Source: Chara braunii
Taxonomy: Eukaryota > Streptophyta > Charophyceae > Charales > Characeae
Reading direction: 5' to 3'
Length of the DNA stretch: 31,931 bases
Assembly: GCA_003427395.1 (NCBI GenBank)
Contig: BFEA01000127.1
Span: forward strand, 1,537,904-1,569,834
The position numbers and the translations under genes are program-made. Shown here piece by piece: positions 20,261 to 29,329 of this stretch (position 1 is its first letter; every line of letters begins with the position of its first letter). The notes beneath the pieces are model-generated. The model saw only the letters and a program-made list of their open reading frames with translations, did not search any database and was not told where the DNA came from.

Positions 20261-20275
20261 AGAGGGAGGGGATAG
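20261..20275 (+). promoter_or_regulatory. polypurine tract before 3' LTR
   Basis: AGAGGGAGGGGATAG is purine-rich and lies immediately before TGTTACGG, the expected position of the plus-strand primer of an LTR retrotransposon. Confidence 0.72.
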
Positions 20276-20482
20276 TGTTACGGACTTCGTCAGGGCTCGA
20301 TCCCTGGTCTATCTTTTTGTTGTTTCCGCTGCATCCCGTTCTCAGCCTGACACCTTTTTTCCAATCCCCTCCTTTGATACCGTAGGATTTTGGACAACTG
20401 GCGCCATGCTGCAATTCAGGCGCCACTTTCAAATACCGCATTTTTCATTTCTGCCCTCTGGGCCTTTGCAGAAATGCCCCTG

Positions 20483-20528
20483 GTACCGTACGTGTCACCG
20501 GTACTTATACCGGCTCCCCGTACGGTAC
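20483..20528 (+). repeat. nested hairpin in candidate LTR
   Basis: GTACCGTACG (20483-20492) pairs perfectly with CGTACGGTAC (20519-20528). Inside, CCGGTA (20498-20503) pairs with TACCGG (20508-20513) around a 4-nt loop. Confidence 0.85.
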
Positions 20529-20685
20529 GGGGACCAGTCTCGTACCAGTTTTGAGCTGCTGTACTCGTACTCAGTAGGACTTGCTCCTGTTCGGCATTCG
20601 GAATCCAAGACTTCGACTTTGTGTCCTTGCCACTGTGTCTGGGTCCGACCCTCAGTTGTGTCGGGTGAGTGGGTGTGTGTGTGTG

Positions 20686-20691
20686 CTCTCA

Positions 20692-20772
<81 letters not shown>
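20686..20772. repeat. (CT)n microsatellite
   Basis: A CT run of about 85 bp with one TTT interruption near 20700, preceded by a short GT run. It lies inside the candidate LTR. Confidence 0.97.
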
Positions 20773-20774
<2 letters not shown>

Positions 20775-20847
20775 GGCTCTCCCTGTCTCCCTCAGCCCCG
20801 CGCTCGTCACAAGGTGAGTCCCAGATCAAAGCATATGTTTTGAAATG

Positions 20848-20853
20848 AATAAA
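20848..20853 (+). terminator. AATAAA polyadenylation signal
   Basis: AATAAA in the candidate LTR downstream of the CT tract, in a plausible place to end the retrotransposon transcript. A single hexamer is weak evidence on its own. Confidence 0.4.
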
Positions 20854-20890
20854 GGAACACCTTCCCCTGGGTGGAGTAGCCACCATCACA

Positions 20891-21189
20891 ATTGTAACGG
20901 AAACACGTAGGAATCGGTAGGATTGCAGAGAGAGATGACTATCTCAAATATGAGACTACCAAACATGCAAACCTACGTTGGTTTGGGAAGGAAACTTTGA
21001 GAGAGTTGCAAATGTTGAAGCTCAAAGCAAGCAAGTTTCGGTCTGAGGAAGACATACGATTCATTATTCTTCGGTTCCTACTTCACGGTACACTCAAGGT
21101 TGGTGGTGTATTGGACGTACGAAACTGGGTGGATTTGTGCACAAGCGGTTATCGGGTAGCTGAAAATTCAGGAACGAAAATTCTGAACT
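20891..21189 (+). other. unassigned sequence with a short open frame
   Basis: Reading from before 20997 gives LRELQMLKLKASKFRSEEDI, then RFIILRFLLHGTLKVGG and VRNWVDLCTSGYRV. It looks like degraded coding sequence but I recognise no family. It runs into the rearranged repeat at 21190. Confidence 0.3.
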
Positions 21190-21600
21190 TCTTAAGTGAG
21201 GGTTTTGGGCAGTCTGAGAATCCTGAATGGTCCTGAAGTGGTGAAAGGTCCGAAGACCCTGAAAACCACCTGTTTAGGCAGCCTGCATCCTGAAGTGGTG
21301 AAGGGTGTCCTGAAGTGGTCAAGTGAGAGTTTTGGGCAGTCTGAAAATCTTGAATGGTCGTGAAGTGGTGAAAGGTCCGACGACCATGAAAACCACCCTT
21401 CACCACTTGAGGATGCAGCCTGCCTAAACAAGTGGTTTTCAGGGTCTTCGTAGCTTTCCCACTTCATGACCATTCAAGATTTTCAGACCTGAATGGTCTT
21501 GAAGTGGTGAAAGGTCCGAAGACCCTGAAACCACCTGTTTAGGCAGGCTGCATCCTGAAGTGGTGAAGGGTGTCCTGAAGTGGTGATGAAAAATACGACT
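21190..21600. repeat. rearranged tandem and inverted repeat cluster
   Basis: A unit of roughly 120-150 bp (GGTGAAAGGTCCGAAGACC, then CCTGTTTAGGCAG, then GCATCCTGAAGTGGTGAAG) occurs direct at about 21190-21325, partly at 21326-21390, inverted at about 21391-21488, and direct again at 21489-21590. Arms 21339-21359 and 21468-21488 are perfect 21-bp complements, with imperfect pairing inward, so the segment can fold into a hairpin of about 150 nt. Confidence 0.85.
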
Positions 21601-21779
21601 GTTGTTAACCTTCTCTCGATTTGTGAGGTCATAGTGCATTTCAACTTAGAGGGTGAAAGAGGGTAGTGACCTCTTGCGCCTACTTGATTTAAGAATCGAT
21701 AATATAAATAAGATAGATGCACTATATAATGAGGACAAGGATTGAAAGCTAGTAAGGAGGGTGCAAATTTAGATCTACA

Positions 21780-22566
21780 ATGATACAATCCATTAATGTT
21801 AATGGACTTACGTCAGTCAATCCTAAATAAGAAACAAGATATCTATGATTTATTGAAAGGTATAGATGGAAAGCAATGGCCGAATGTGATTTGCATTCAA
21901 GAAACCCACCTCATGGATACAGATGCTCATAACCATCGCCACAAAGACATTTGGCTTCACCAATCCTATAGAGCCCACGCCCCTAAGACAAAGAGCGTTG
22001 ACGTAGCAATTTGGGTCCCCGTGGAGTCTAAAATGAAAGTTCTTAATAGGGAGGTGGATCCAATATAAGGAAGATGGGTATATATCATAACAATGTTGAA
22101 AACTGAGATCGTAAGCATCTTATGTGTGTATGGACCAAATGATGTTGGGGATTGTAATTTTTTTTTAAAGAATATTTTATCATGCCTCCCAATAAGAATT
22201 CCAGTAATTATAGCAGAAAATTTTAATGTTGCACCAGATCGAAATTTGGACAAATGGAATAGTCCTTCCCCATGTCCAACCTTAGTGGAGGCTGATAAAC
22301 TGATAATAAATAACTTCTATCACTCCATGGATCTGTGTGATTCATACAGAAGACTTAGACCTACAACCATAACATTTACTTGCTTTAGGAAAGGTCAATT
22401 AAGACAGAGGATGAAGTTTCGTATGGATCTAATCCTGGTAGCCAAAGAGTTAGAAGGAGCTTTACAAGTTGCATGGATTTTTCCCAAGAGTCTTTTCCCT
22501 AGTTTGGATCATGCTATATGCGTAGCTATGTTTTCCTTTAGGAAGAAACCGGACCAAGGAAAATGA
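21780..22566 (+). pseudogene. LINE ORF2 endonuclease domain
   Basis: The probable start is ATG at 21780, giving MIQSINVNGLTSVNP, the usual N-terminal INVNGL motif of LINE endonucleases. A frameshift near 21828 leads to the frame open from 21796. Key motifs are VICIQETHL (catalytic Glu), VSILCVYGPND, and VIIAENFNVAPDR, where GDFN is usual, so the catalytic Asp is changed to Glu-Asn context. FRMDLILV and SLDHAICV match the C-terminal SDH-like motif with Leu-Asp-His. One in-frame TAA lies at 22066. This enzyme would nick target DNA to prime reverse transcription. Confidence 0.83.
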
Positions 22567-23030
22567 TAATACAAACTAAACACTTCCCATCTCAAAAGGG
22601 AATGCTTCATCAGTTACCTTCAGGGTGTGTGAGAATTCTGGAGGGAACAAAAAAATATCATTAACAATGACATAAGACCGTTCAATAACGGTCTAGCCTT
22701 CCTAGGCCGTAAATGCAATGAATATTCTAAAATGCTAGCATCACAAAGACATTCAAAGGAAACTCAACTCCAAAAACGAATTCAAGAACTCCAACAGATA
22801 GAGACGAAGTCACAAGATCAAGAGATCCTATATCCCATAGCTAATGAACTACAAGATCTTGAAAATTAACTATTAACAAAGATGGAATACAGATGGCAAG
22901 GAATAAGAGTCAAGGGCAAACTTCGATATAGAGTCAAGGGCAAACTTCGATATCATTAGATAGGAGGTTCAACGGATGCGCGTTTCTTTCCAATGGTCAA
23001 CGCAAAAAAAAACAAAAACATAATGAGGCA
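22567..23030 (+). pseudogene. LINE ORF2 linker between endonuclease and RT
   Basis: The endonuclease frame continues with stops through HLKRECFISYLQG, LAFLGRKCNEYSKMLASQ and a helix-rich QLQKRIQELQQIETK, typical of the spacer before the RT domain. It includes an exact 24-bp tandem duplication (22906-22929 and 22930-22953), which repeats eight codons. Confidence 0.6.
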
Positions 23031-24150
23031 TTGGCTGACCCTAAAAACATGGATGAACCATATGTCACCTCGACTGCAGCGTGCATCAAACTGACTTGGG
23101 ATTTCTTTAAAGATTTTTTCACTTCAGAAAATAGTGACATCCCAGTGAACCAACGAATTCAAAATATAGATGAATTTTTAAATCTTCTCAATAAAAATTT
23201 GACAGACGAACAAAAGACAACAATGAATAAACCCCTCACTAAGGAAGAAATATGAACAACGTTAATGCTCATGGAAGAGGGGAAGGCACCTTGCATCGAT
23301 GGGTACCCAAAAAATTTGGGAAATCCTTATGAGATTCAATCTCACAAGACCTCATGAACTATCTCCATGAAATCTGGACCTCAAGGGAAATAAGTGAAAT
23401 AGTGGGGCAAAAAGTACTAACGCTTTTATATAAAAAAGGGAAAAAAAATGAATATTAAGAACTATTTGCCTATCACGCTTCTCATAGTAGTTTATAAGTT
23501 GGTAGCTAAAGCACTAACTGACCGTCTGACAAAAGTACTTGCAGATATCATCTATCCTGCCCAGTACGACTTTATAACTGGAAGAAACATACAAGACAAA
23601 GTTCTTCTAATCAATGAACTGATTATGCTTACTCGTCAATCTAAATTAAATGCAACTTTTATCTTTATTGACTTCGAAAAAACATATGGTCATGTGGATT
23701 GGTTCTTTTTGGATAAATGCTTAGAAAAATTTAACTTTGGGCCTTTGGCCATAATTTCAGGGGATAGATACAAACAGTTCATCAGAATGCAACCACTAGA
23801 GTAATGGTTAATGAGAATTTGACCCCCCCCATCCCTTTACATTGATCAGTAGGCAAAGAGATCTAATTGTTATCTTCTTATTTGTCATAATCATAAAAGC
23901 ATTCGCAACAAATCCGAGACACATTAAGGACATCAAGCATTTTCAAATAACCTCTATCCCAGAAGACGTCATTCCGGTCTGCTTTCTGTTTGTAGATGAC
24001 CTATCTCTCATCGTGGAAGTATCTCAAAAAAACCTAGTGGAAATACAAAAAATGATAGATAGGTTTTGTCATTTTTCAAGTATGAAAGTCAATTGGGGTA
24101 ATAAAATATTGGGATGGTGGATACATCATCAAGGCTCTAGGCCTCCTTAA
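23031..24150 (+). pseudogene. LINE ORF2 reverse transcriptase
   Basis: Starting in one frame (DPKNMDEPYVTSTAACIKL), the RT domain shows MEEGKAPCIDGYPKN (usually PGxDG), NIKNYLPITLLIVVYKLVAKAL, ITGRNIQDKVLLINEL, and TFIFIDFEKTYGHVDW, with the Asp of motif A. After a frameshift between 23804 and 23842 the next frame gives VCFLFVDDLSLIVE, the F-x-D-D active site, and SSMKVNWGNKI. Both catalytic Asp residues of FVDD are kept, but motif A and motif C lie in different frames and stops intervene. Confidence 0.87.
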
Positions 24151-26356
24151 CAGCCCCATGTCAAATGGTTGCCTCTAGACACCCCTATTCATGTGCTAGG
24201 AATTTTTCTCTCTGTTCAAGGAAAGTAAAAAACCAACAATGAGTGAATTATCCAACCAACACTAATCAAATTGGAACTTTGGAAAAATACGTATTCTTCA
24301 CTGATGGGTCGGGATTTAGCCATCAATAATGTAGTTATTGCATTCATCTGGTATAAATCAACGATATGGGCAATGGATAAGGCAATCCTCAAGGTATTCC
24401 AGTGACAACTATCTGCCTTCTTATGGAGGGTTAATCACGGATGCAAGAATGTAATTAGTAGAGTAACATGACAATCAGTTATTTAGCCTAAATCTAGAGG
24501 TGGGTCAGGGATTATTGACCCGTCTACTTAGGCCATGACTCTATCTATTCAATGGAATAAATGACTGTTTTTCAATCCCCAAACTCCTTGGTCAGCATTA
24601 GCATGGGAACAAATTAAACGGCTAGCCCTTTAACACCAGAAGACATTGGCCCGTTGATGTGGTTAGAGAACCGCTCGTGGCCTCTTCATAGAGGGTCCCC
24701 TAAAATTATATCAGATCAAGTGCTTTCATATCGACAATCTGTGAGAAATTATCTATGTAATGATCCTTTTTGGGTTACCCTCCTCCAAACATGGTGAAAG
24801 TTCCCACTCACAGACAAACTCTCCCCTGAAAGATGGGAAGAGGTGTTCCAACAACCCCTCTTTGATAACAGATGGATTAGGGATGCTAAAGGGTATGTAC
24901 TTCACTGTATGGATTCACCATTGGGGGGGATGGGTGAGAAAAAAGATTATAAGAATTAAAGACATATGGAATAAGAAAATAAATGATTGGATTGAATCAT
25001 CTATCTTGCAAAGACACCTACGTTATTACCACTACTCAGAGGAGGGCTAAAAAAAAATCATTGAATTAATCCCACTACAATGAGTCCGAATCCTTAGAAA
25101 AGGACCCAAATTAGAAATAATTTCAAATAAATGACTTGGTAGCAATCAGAGATCATCCACAAGTGGTTGGTTCTATCTTAGACAAATATACGAACGGGGA
25201 CATACTCTTGGAAATCTATGATCTGGCACAAGATAATTTTATCTCCTTAAAAAAGAAGGGTCTGATCAAGTGTGTCAAAGATTGTCAAATTTTCAAAATC
25301 AAAGTATTAAAGATAAAGAACCAATGACTAGTAGTCTTCAAACCTGATACTCCCATCTCCAATTTGGCACAAAATCCAACCAACTGGATTTGGTGCACAC
25401 CACTGAGAAACCCCAGATCTATTAAAGCTAACAGAACATATCACCGGACTCTTCATACTTTAACAACGAAGTTCACTTATTGAATGCTAAGAGTAAGAAT
25501 CAACCTGAAGGATAAAGTATCTGCCAGGTGGATAAAGCACCTCAATCTCAATAGGGAAGAGGTCAGATCGATAAAATGGTTCAGGTTTATGAAGTCCAAA
25601 CCAGCAAAAGTAGTATCACTTCAATGACAAATTGAACATAGGTGTCTGCCCACAAACAATTGGTAAATAGACAGATCCTTCTTAGAGCAAAAAGGAATCG
25701 TCTCACGATGGTGTAGATTCTGTAAATCTGCTTTCCCTAGTAGATTGATTCCTGAAACCATAGAGCATGTGTTCATGCAATGCCCTGGTGCTATATGACT
25801 TTGGAGATGGTGGGAGCGAATATTGAGTCAACTACAACCATCCACCCCATGACCTTGGGGTTGAAAACCCATACTGCTGGAATCATGGATACCAGAGTCA
25901 TACGATGATTTCACACAAAATTTCTTCACTATTGGGAGAAGGGCAGTCATGTGGGCCATATGGTTAAGGAGATGTACCTATGAGATGGAGGGGGTCAGGT
26001 TAGATGGCCCAGAATTCACTGAATTAATCAAACAACACATTCAAATAGAAATCTTAACAAAGGAACAGGCAAAAAGAAAGATACAACACTTATCTTCTGA
26101 GGTTCTCAAAGAGATCAAACATTTCAGTCACAACTGGCTTGGAGGAAACCAGGGAGGGAAGTTGGGGGAAATTAAGTGGGAGGGATCTAAGGGCAAGGAA
26201 AATGAAAAAATAACCAGGGACTACCGGCTGATTTTTGGTGATTGGACAGTGGTAGATCCATCTATTCCCCTGCGCTCTGTTGCAAACTTTCCAGACCCTT
26301 TCCCCCCATTTCCAATGTCTATGGTTCCAACTTCCAAGGTCCTGCTTTGGGTATGA
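24151..26356 (+). pseudogene. LINE ORF2 C-terminal region with zinc-binding motif
   Basis: Broken frames continue the ORF2: LELWKNTYSSLMGRDLAINN, VNHGCKNVISRV and SRGGSGIIDPST match the post-RT region. Longer open parts lie at 24760-25050, 25136-25327 and 25949-26356. At 25712-25783 the sequence reads CRFCKSAFPSRLIPETIEHV then FMQC, the Cx2C...Hx4C zinc motif found near the C-terminus of plant LINE reverse transcriptases (zf-RVT type). The last frame ends at about 26356, followed by a short 3' untranslated stretch and the A-tract. Confidence 0.78.
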
Positions 26357-26509
26357 TAGTCTCAAGGTGGTATGGTGGCTAAATACAGTGAATTAGGGGT
26401 AGAACAGAGCTAGCTGTGGAATGCTTATTTCTGACGCCCGATAACGGGTGAAGAGGCCGTTGCCCCACCCCAAGACAAAGCAAATGTCAATATTCATTGT
26501 TTCTCTATC

Positions 26510-26523
26510 AAAAAAAAAAAAAA
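26510..26523 (+). repeat. LINE poly(A) tail
   Basis: 14 A residues follow the LINE 3' untranslated region. The right flank begins GGTATCC. A target duplication cannot be assigned because the 5' end of the LINE is not defined. Confidence 0.7.
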
Positions 26524-26530
26524 GGTATCC

Positions 26531-26647
26531 CTGCACTACTCTCCAAATGTACAAACTGAGGCTGAGTCCACAGCTAGAACATATAGAAAGATACATTGCC
26601 ATCTTTTTTTCCCTTTGTGCATGTGGAGACTCTGGAGAGTAGTGCAG
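26531..26647. repeat. 117-bp foldback element with perfect 15-bp inverted ends
   Basis: CTGCACTACTCTCCA (26531-26545) is the exact reverse complement of 26633-26647. Left and right 8-bp flanks (AGGTATCC and CAAGGTCC) are similar but not identical, so no target duplication is proven. The size and ends suggest a tiny MITE inserted right after the LINE tail. Confidence 0.6.
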
Positions 26648-26831
26648 CAAGGTCCAGTGTGTCACCTACGGGCAAATGAAGAGAGAGCTAAAACAAAAGG
26701 ACAAAAAATCGGCAGGCGCATCAGACCATGTTCTAGCGGGAAGTTCATTCTCAATTTGCACATTTCGAGAGTGGTGTGGCGACACCCTGAATTTCGTCTA
26801 GTTAGTACGTTCATAGCTTTCCAGAAAGCGA

Positions 26832-26859
26832 TTTTTTTTTTTTTTTTTTTTTTTTTTTT
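26832..26859. repeat. poly(T) tract
   Basis: 28 consecutive T residues. This may be the tail of a minus-strand retroposon, but no body was recognised. Confidence 0.9.
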
Positions 26860-26917
26860 GTGGGAACATGCTCCAATCTATTCGTGGGAGCAACACGTGC
26901 TAGGAACCGGGCTCAGC

Positions 26918-27110
26918 GTCCCATAACTGTGCTCAGTGTGATGCATAGACCTGAATTCGAGTCCATAGTATATATTCTCGGCCCACGCAGACAGATTACA
27001 AGTCCAATGTCCATCTCTACTCCACGAGAGGGCCTAGTTAATATTATGGGGCCCTTTGGAAATGAGACTGGACGAATAAATTGGAGCACTTGGTAAAAAA
27101 AAAAAAAAAA
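26918..27110 (+). mobile_element. possible tRNA-derived SINE
   Basis: GCTCAGTG at about 26931 matches the core of a tRNA A-box, and AATTCGAGTCC at about 26953 matches a B-box with one mismatch. About 140 bp later comes a run of 16 A (27095-27110). A head with pol III boxes, a short body and a poly(A) end is SINE architecture. The A-to-B spacing (about 13 nt) is shorter than usual, and no target duplication was found, so the call is tentative. Confidence 0.3.
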
Positions 27111-27309
27111 GGACATGTACCCACATGCACACACATGTGCTTACAGTGTTCGAAAGGGAGGGGCATGTTTCGCCACCTCACCCTGTTAATAGGGGTCAAT
27201 TTTTTTATTTTTTTTTTCGTTTTTAGTGTTTGGGCGCGTAGGGCCACGTGTCCGAGGCTCGGCGCGCCAATTCCGTTTTTCAAAAATCGACGGGACACCC
27301 CCGTTTTCT

Positions 27310-27509
27310 CGTTTAACGGGATTCAACGGGGGTCCAGGGGCCCGTTAAACGGAAGTTCAGGGGTTGAATTTCGCCCGTTCTCCGTTCAAAAGATACACAA
27401 CAAGCAGATATTCAAAACCATATTAACTCGGCCCTGATGGACCAGATCAGATATTAAACTGATCAGAACAGATGCTATACTTGATCTTAGCCAAAGCCCA
27501 AAAAGGTAT
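27310..27509 (-). ncRNA. U2: U2 snRNA-like sequence, divergent copy or pseudogene
   Basis: On the minus strand the sequence starts ATACCTTT at 27509 and continues with GGCTAAGATCAAG, then TCTGTTCT, then CAGTTTAATATCTGAT, all hallmarks of U2 snRNA. U2 pairs with the intron branch site in the spliceosome. The invariant GUAGUA that does this reads AUAGCA here. Stem I has lost a base. Stem IIa is intact and its closing pair is G-C where most U2s have U-A. A IIb-like hairpin (GGTCC, ATCA loop, GGGCC) follows. The Sm site is weak (GGTTTTGAA). 11-bp complementary arms at 27351-27341 and 27320-27310 could be a terminal stem, giving a total near 200 nt, the usual U2 length. Similarity to known U2 beyond about 27400 is not evident. 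Confidence 0.75.
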
Positions 27510-27603
27510 AGCAAGGACTTCTTTGGACGGATGTTTATGATTGAGTTATGCCTTGATTCATTAGAAAAAGTTATGCCTGAGTCCACCCTAGAGTAGTGAA
27601 ATG

Positions 27604-27614
27604 GGATGTTGGAC
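27604..27614 (-). promoter_or_regulatory. weak match to plant snRNA upstream sequence element
   Basis: On the minus strand GTCCAACATCC matches 9 of 11 positions of the plant USE (RTCCCACATCG). It lies about 95-105 bp upstream of the U2-like start, further than the usual 70 or so, and no TATA box is at the expected place. Probably fortuitous or decayed. Confidence 0.2.
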
Positions 27615-27729
27615 CTATTTTCCAGCAAGTGAAGCTCCCCAGTAATAGACCGGAGCCACCATGATGTGGGGAGGCCACCTCAAGGGGGATGCTTGTATCA
27701 CCTCCCGGGGATGGAAGTCCCCTGATGTT

Positions 27730-27753
27730 AAAAAAAAAAAAAAAAAAAAAAAA
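27730..27753. repeat. poly(A) tract
   Basis: 24 consecutive A residues following a GC-rich segment (27655-27729) that contains a perfect 5-bp hairpin GGGGA...TCCCC. It could be the tail of a small retroposed RNA. Confidence 0.85.
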
Positions 27754-29329
27754 CGAACCTTAAAACGTTGTGCCCTCGAGCGTGCTTGCAATGTTCGGAC
27801 AGGGTTTTGTCTGTTCGCGGAGTCTGAACTTCAGTAGTGACAGAACCTGAATATTGTCATACCGATGGGATATAAGCGGACAGGGTATTGACGGCCTGTT
27901 GATTACTTATGTAGGCATGTGAATTGTTGGTACTTGGGATAGTGAGGTAGGTCTTTTCGCTGGACCCTACCGGAGCCAGTAACTGGGCCCGGTAGTGGGA
28001 TTTAATTTTAGGTCGCACGTACTGTTTGGTATCAGCCGCTACTCAGGGTCATTATGTATCCGTATAAGAATCGTTAGTACAATCTGTTCGACCTCTTACG
28101 GGGTCCGCTATCAGCAACGTCCGGAATGTCAGTGACTAAGATAGCGGCCATTTGGTCTGCGGTATGAACGGTGACTCATGGGTGTTGTGCAAAGCTTGAT
28201 TGTACGTGTCATTTCTCAAGGTTGTATTTTTTGACTCAATTTTGATCTACTTCTAAAGTTTTTTGGACTTGCGTTGACATACTCTGCGTTCTTAATATAA
28301 ATTCGTGAAAACTTAACAAAACACATTGTTAGGTTTCCACAAAATTTATTCAAGATTATGATAGTACGTTTTTCAGGCCTCCTCTCGTAGGAAGGGGCAG
28401 GGGTTGAGTTTGGTCGAGATAACGGTCTGGCAGTTGGATCCAAGGATGGCGATAGTGGAGCGTCTTGTGATGATCTGCAAAGTTCGGTGACTTCATGCAG
28501 TTCAAGACAACTTCACGGGGCGATGGGAGCTCAGCGTGCTGCAACTTGTCGAAATCGTTATCCAAAGTATTGCTATAAATTTTCGTAGTGGATCTGATAG
28601 GGATTTGTTGAATAGTTACGTTTTAAACCTTCTTATTTTGATTGTTTGTAGGTCGGTAATTCCCGAGTCGTGATGGCTTGTAGACTGGTGATTCTTGAGT
28701 TGTGATATTCTCTTGGATGTTTACTCTGAACTCCTACTATCGTATAATCGACATATGATGGATCTTATATGCTTCTCTTAAAACCTGTCCGGATTTCTAT
28801 GATCCTTTCATGATCATGCCCTATATTAAAAAATCCTACATGGATTCGTGACTCGAAACATTGAAGCTTCTTAGCAATCTTGAATATCGAATTGGCTCTC
28901 TTATGAGGTTCTTCATTTTTTAAAATACTAGGAGGACATTTCTAAAAAAAATACAAGATGGGATTTTCAATACCGGTATATTTAATTCCTCAATTTTTGT
29001 GGGTGTATGGATATCGTTTCTTTTGATCTAGATGGAAATTCTAAATTCGTAAGTGCTAGAATTTTGCCTTGCAGAGTGTATTCTCATATCTGTTTTTCGC
29101 AATTGTCGTGGGAGATATACTTGGACTTGGGAAGTGAGGGCTAAGTGAGGATAGTAGGTGAAGGGATACGATGCATCCTGCTGACGAGGGGGCTAGTTGG
29201 TGGGACGGGAATAGGGCATAGCAGCGACGGAGATGGTGGCTCCGTTCGGATAAGTCTTGTCGGAGTGGAGATTTGGGGGAGGGCTTAGGTGGTCCAGGTG
29301 TAACGAACAGGACCAGTATGCAAAGGGGG
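27754..29329. other. unassigned sequence, no gene supported
   Basis: I find no domain-bearing frame, RNA gene or clear repeat. Composition is intermediate. Short minus-strand frames at 28216-28565 have no recognisable motif. Confidence 0.45.

Larger units (their letters stand above)
13172..20890 (+). mobile_element. chromovirus (Ty3/gypsy LTR retrotransposon), decayed
   Basis: The plus-strand order is Gag with a zinc knuckle, protease, reverse transcriptase, RNase H, integrase and chromodomain, then a long 3' non-coding region, a polypurine tract (20261-20275) and a candidate LTR starting TGTTACGG at 20276. A C-terminal chromodomain after integrase defines the chromovirus clade, which often targets heterochromatin through histone marks. 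The coding region uses strikingly C-rich codons, unlike the A-rich LINE. At least five frame changes and many in-frame stops make it non-functional. The 3' limit is approximate and no matching 5' LTR was found. Confidence 0.85.
20276..20890 (+). repeat. candidate 3' LTR of the chromovirus (3' end uncertain)
   Basis: It starts with TG (TGTTACGG) right after the polypurine tract. It holds a nested hairpin (20483-20528), a (GT)/(CT) microsatellite (20672-20772) and an AATAAA signal at 20848-20853, consistent with U3-R-U5 content. I could not fix the terminal CA; the end near 20890 is an estimate. No partner LTR was found 5' of Gag, so the call rests on position and motifs only. Confidence 0.55.
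21780..26523 (+). mobile_element. LINE (non-LTR retrotransposon), decayed, with poly(A) tail
   Basis: The plus strand carries an apurinic-like endonuclease, a reverse transcriptase with an FVDD box, a C-terminal Cx2C...HxxxxC zinc motif and a terminal run of 14 A (26510-26523). This is the layout of an L1-type ORF2 with its tail. The sense strand is A-rich. Stops and frameshifts occur throughout, so it is dead. No ORF1 lies directly upstream, where a foldback repeat sits instead. The A-rich coding relic at 7334-11160 could be its ORF1, displaced by insertions. Confidence 0.85.

Noticed and set aside
20287-20303. tRNA B-box-like GGGCTCGATCCCTGG in the candidate LTR
   Set aside because: One mismatch to the B-box, but no A-box at a suitable distance and no tRNA fold around it.
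27655-27729. Possible C/D-box snoRNA (ATGATGT at 27661, CTGA at 27722)
   Set aside because: The C box has a mismatch, there is no terminal stem or C'/D' pair, and no plausible guide was identified; the poly(A) after it fits a retroposon better.
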